From positions 868,001-932,000 of the forward strand of contig NC_013522.1 in assembly GCF_000024905.1 (NCBI RefSeq): a DNA stretch of 64,000 nucleotides. Direction: 5' to 3'. How positions within the stretch are numbered: the stretch's first letter is position 1; every line of letters begins with the position of its first letter. Below the pieces are notes generated by a model. That model searched no databases. It was not told where the DNA came from and saw only the letters and a program-made list of their open reading frames with translations. Source of the stretch: Thermanaerovibrio acidaminovorans DSM 6589 (GTDB lineage Bacteria; Synergistota; Synergistia; Synergistales; Synergistaceae). This document shows positions 61,219 to 64,000 of the stretch, one piece after another. The translations under genes and the position numbers were made by a program.

Positions 61219-63163
61219 CACCTACGACAAGGGGGCGGGGCGGGAGTTTTTGGTCTCGGACGGCAAGGGTAGCTACTGCTTCTCCACCGTGATCGGGGCC
61301 AACACCAGGAAGGCTCACGGCCTGCTGGTCAAGAAGCCCGGCCCTGCCTCCGCCCATCAGGTGCTGGTTAGCAAGCTGGAGGAGACCCTCTTTATAGCGG
61401 GCAAGAAGTACCAGCTGTCCACCAACAGGTATAAGGACCTCATCTACCCCGATGGGTTCCGCTACATTCAGGAGTATCAGGCATCCCCCATCCCAAGCGT
61501 TCTGTTCGTGATTCACAGCGCCCTCTTCAAGAAGTCCATATTCATGCCCTGCGGCAAGGGGTGCACGGTGGTAAAGTACGAGCTACTGGCCTCCCCGGAG
61601 AGGGTGAGGCTGGAGGTGCGTCCCCTGATGGCCCATAGGGAGGTAACCTGCGCAGACCTAAAGCGACGGGACTTCTCCGCGGAGGTATCGGAGGGCGGAG
61701 TGCTGGTCAGTGGCGGGGACATGAAGACCAGGATATTCTCCACTGACGGGGATTGGACCTCCAAACCCCTGTGGTTCGATAGGGTGGTATATGAGCAGGA
61801 GGAGGACTGTCAGGGTCCCGTCTCCGAGGACCTGTGGTCCCCTGGATACCTCCAGCTGGACATGGAGGAAGGGAATTCGGTCTACGTGGTGCTCTGTTCC
61901 TCCTCCCAGGGTACCATGTCCAAGGGGGAGATAGGTCTTCTCGAGAAGGAGACCCTCCAGGCGGCGCAGAAGCTATTGGCCTCCGTCCCAATGGAGCCCA
62001 AGACCAGCGCAGTTCGGGACCTTCTGATGGCCTCCTCCCACCTGGTGGAGGACCTGCCGGGGGAGGGGACCACGGTGTACAGCGGCTATCCGTCCATGAG
62101 GGTGACCTCCCGGGAGACCTTCATATCCTTGCCGGGGCTCATGCTTTCCACCGGCAGGCACGATGGGGCAGTCAGGGTGCTGGACAGGTGGCTTAAGGTG
62201 ACGGAGGAGAACGACTGGGTGGTGCCATCCGATATGGACGGCGCATCGCTTAGGTTCGATGGAGCCGACGGTGGACTCTGGCTGGCCTACGGGGCCCAGA
62301 AGCTCTACGAGGCCATGGAGAACCCCGACTCGGTGGAGGGCCTGTGGGAGAGGGTCCTAAAGGTGATAGACCGCCACAGGTCTCCCATCGACGCGCTGGA
62401 CCTAAGGATGGATGACCGGGGTCTGCTCTTCCTTGACTCCGATAGCCCTTTGAGGCACTGGATGAACGGCCAGACAGAAGGGGAGCCGGTGGTGAGACGT
62501 CGGGGGTACCTGGTGGAGTTCAACTCCCTTTGGTACAACGCCATAAGGTTTGCGGAGCAACTGTGCGAGCTCCTGGGGGACCAGGAGAAGGCGTCTTCGT
62601 ACGCCAAGTTGGGTGACAGCTGTGGGACCGCCTTCCGGGAGGTCTTCTGGAACAAGGACGGGGGATACCTCTACGACTGGGTTGATCCTTCCCTTCCGCT
62701 GGATGCGGCGGTGAGGCCCAACCAGATATTGGCCATATCCCTGCCGTCGTCGCCCCTGGACCCGGTAATGGGACGGTCGGTACTTGACGTGTGCTGGAAC
62801 GAGCTGTACACCACCTACGGCCTCAGGACGTTGGAGCCCAAGCACGACAAGTTCAAGGGGCGCCAGGAGGGCAGGATGGACCAGCGGATCAAGGCCAAGT
62901 TCCGGGGCATGGCGTGGCCGTGGCTGCTTGGGCACTTCATCACCGCGTACCTCAAGTTCAACCCCAACAGGCTGGATATAGGGTGGATCTTCATGCGTCC
63001 CTTCAATGCCCACATGAGGCATGGGTGCCTCGGAGGGGTGGCGGAGTTCTTTGACGGGATAATGCCCTACAAGCCCCATGGGGACGTGCTCTACGCCCCA
63101 AGCCTTGGGGAGATACTGCGGGTCCTGCAGGAGGACCTCCTCAATCCCATGGGGGTTGCCTGA
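61193..63163 (+). CDS. amylo-alpha-1,6-glucosidase family (glycogen-debranching-type) enzyme
   Basis: A 656-residue protein. The N-terminal beta domain (GREFLVSDGKGSYCFSTVIGANTRKAHGLL) matches the GDE N-terminal domain, where the GY/GS and RxHGLL motif is typical. The C-terminal (alpha/alpha)6 barrel has SRETFISLPGLMLSTGR, DGGLWLAYGAQKLYEA, VEFNSLWYNAIRFAEQL, RPNQILAISLP and YRG-like PLHKAKFRGMAWPWLLG. It likely cleaves alpha-1,6 branches of glycogen. No other glycogen gene is nearby. ATG at 61193 is 9 bases after AAGGGGG; earlier in-frame ATGs are too close to it. It overlaps whiA by 26 bases. Confidence 0.88.
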   Translation: MYLGKADVNTYDKGAGREFLVSDGKGSYCFSTVIGANTRKAHGLLVKKPGPASAHQVLVSKLEETLFIAGKKYQLSTNRYKDLIYPDGFRYIQEYQASPIPSVLFVIHSALFKKSIFMPCGKGCTVVKYELLASPERVRLEVRPLMAHREVTCADLKRRDFSAEVSEGGVLVSGGDMKTRIFSTDGDWTSKPLWFDRVVYEQEEDCQGPVSEDLWSPGYLQLDMEEGNSVYVVLCSSSQGTMSKGEIGLLEKETLQAAQKLLASVPMEPKTSAVRDLLMASSHLVEDLPGEGTTVYSGYPSMRVTSRETFISLPGLMLSTGRHDGAVRVLDRWLKVTEENDWVVPSDMDGASLRFDGADGGLWLAYGAQKLYEAMENPDSVEGLWERVLKVIDRHRSPIDALDLRMDDRGLLFLDSDSPLRHWMNGQTEGEPVVRRRGYLVEFNSLWYNAIRFAEQLCELLGDQEKASSYAKLGDSCGTAFREVFWNKDGGYLYDWVDPSLPLDAAVRPNQILAISLPSSPLDPVMGRSVLDVCWNELYTTYGLRTLEPKHDKFKGRQEGRMDQRIKAKFRGMAWPWLLGHFITAYLKFNPNRLDIGWIFMRPFNAHMRHGCLGGVAEFFDGIMPYKPHGDVLYAPSLGEILRVLQEDLLNPMGVA

Positions 63164-63253
63164 ACGGCAGTTTAATGCAAAAATACTTAAGCGTTCCTGG
63201 GACAGACCGAGAGACACACGAGCTTAGGTTTGTTCCCCTTAGGAGACACCTAA

Positions 63254-64000
<747 letters not shown>

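Overview
The window is one contiguous block of GC-rich bacterial chromosome, almost all housekeeping genes and almost all read on the + strand. The gene set points to a moderately thermophilic anaerobe of the phylum Synergistota, close to Thermanaerovibrio. That placement is inferred from the GC-rich codon use, many TTG and GTG starts, an archaeal-type V-ATPase operon, a meso-diaminopimelate-type MurE and a full dcw cluster with this gene order. No 16S rRNA gene is present to prove it. I see no insertion sequence, prophage, CRISPR array or integrated element.

Layout. 1-3 kb: the end of an unknown gene, endonuclease IV (nfo) and an ornithine/alanine racemase-family protein. 2-8.6 kb: cdaA-cdaR-glmM-galU-glmS. 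This set links c-di-AMP synthesis to UDP-GlcNAc and UDP-glucose supply, and glmS is preceded by a glmS ribozyme. 8.6-11.2 kb: the main minus-strand block (secreted unknown protein, a two-domain response regulator, a PerR-like Fur protein). 11.2-13.2 kb: thirteen tRNA genes in two runs around an arsenate reductase gene. 13.2-22.7 kb: tilS-hpt-ftsH, then uvrB-uvrA-rlmB, then one tRNA-Gly. 23-31.8 kb: a nine-gene V/A-type ATPase operon (H-I-K-E-C-F-A-B-D) with the residues of a sodium-binding rotor ring. 31.8-33.7 kb: gamma-carbonic anhydrase, a convergent cheR and the RNase P RNA gene. 33.7-50.6 kb: the complete division and cell wall cluster mraZ-rsmH-ftsL-ftsI-murE-murF-mraY-murD-ftsW-murG-murC-murB-ftsQ-ftsA-ftsZ. 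50.6-52.9 kb: a radical SAM protein and a SPOR protein. 52.9-58.3 kb: molybdenum cofactor genes (two moeA, one fused to a periplasmic-binding-like domain, moaA, moaC and a MogA-type fusion with a natural His tail). 58.3-61.2 kb: rapZ-yvcK-whiA. 61.2-64 kb: a glycogen-debranching-type glucosidase and the start of gap (GAPDH), cut by the window edge.

How the genes fit together. Most neighbours overlap or lie within 20 bases, so the block is a few long operons bounded by clear hairpin terminators (near 8.58, 12.11, 13.17, 17.12, 22.90, 31.78 and 33.69 kb). Peptidoglycan precursor supply (GlmS, GlmM), its second-messenger link (CdaA), wall assembly and septation (dcw), and the RapZ-YvcK-WhiA group all lie in this one region. 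I found no wholly unknown multi-gene system. The most unusual items are the MogA fusion with its His tail, the radical SAM plus SPOR pair after ftsZ, the response regulator with a degenerate receiver and no ordinary start codon, the membrane-anchored YvcK, and the divergent fur/tRNA promoters that share a -35 element.
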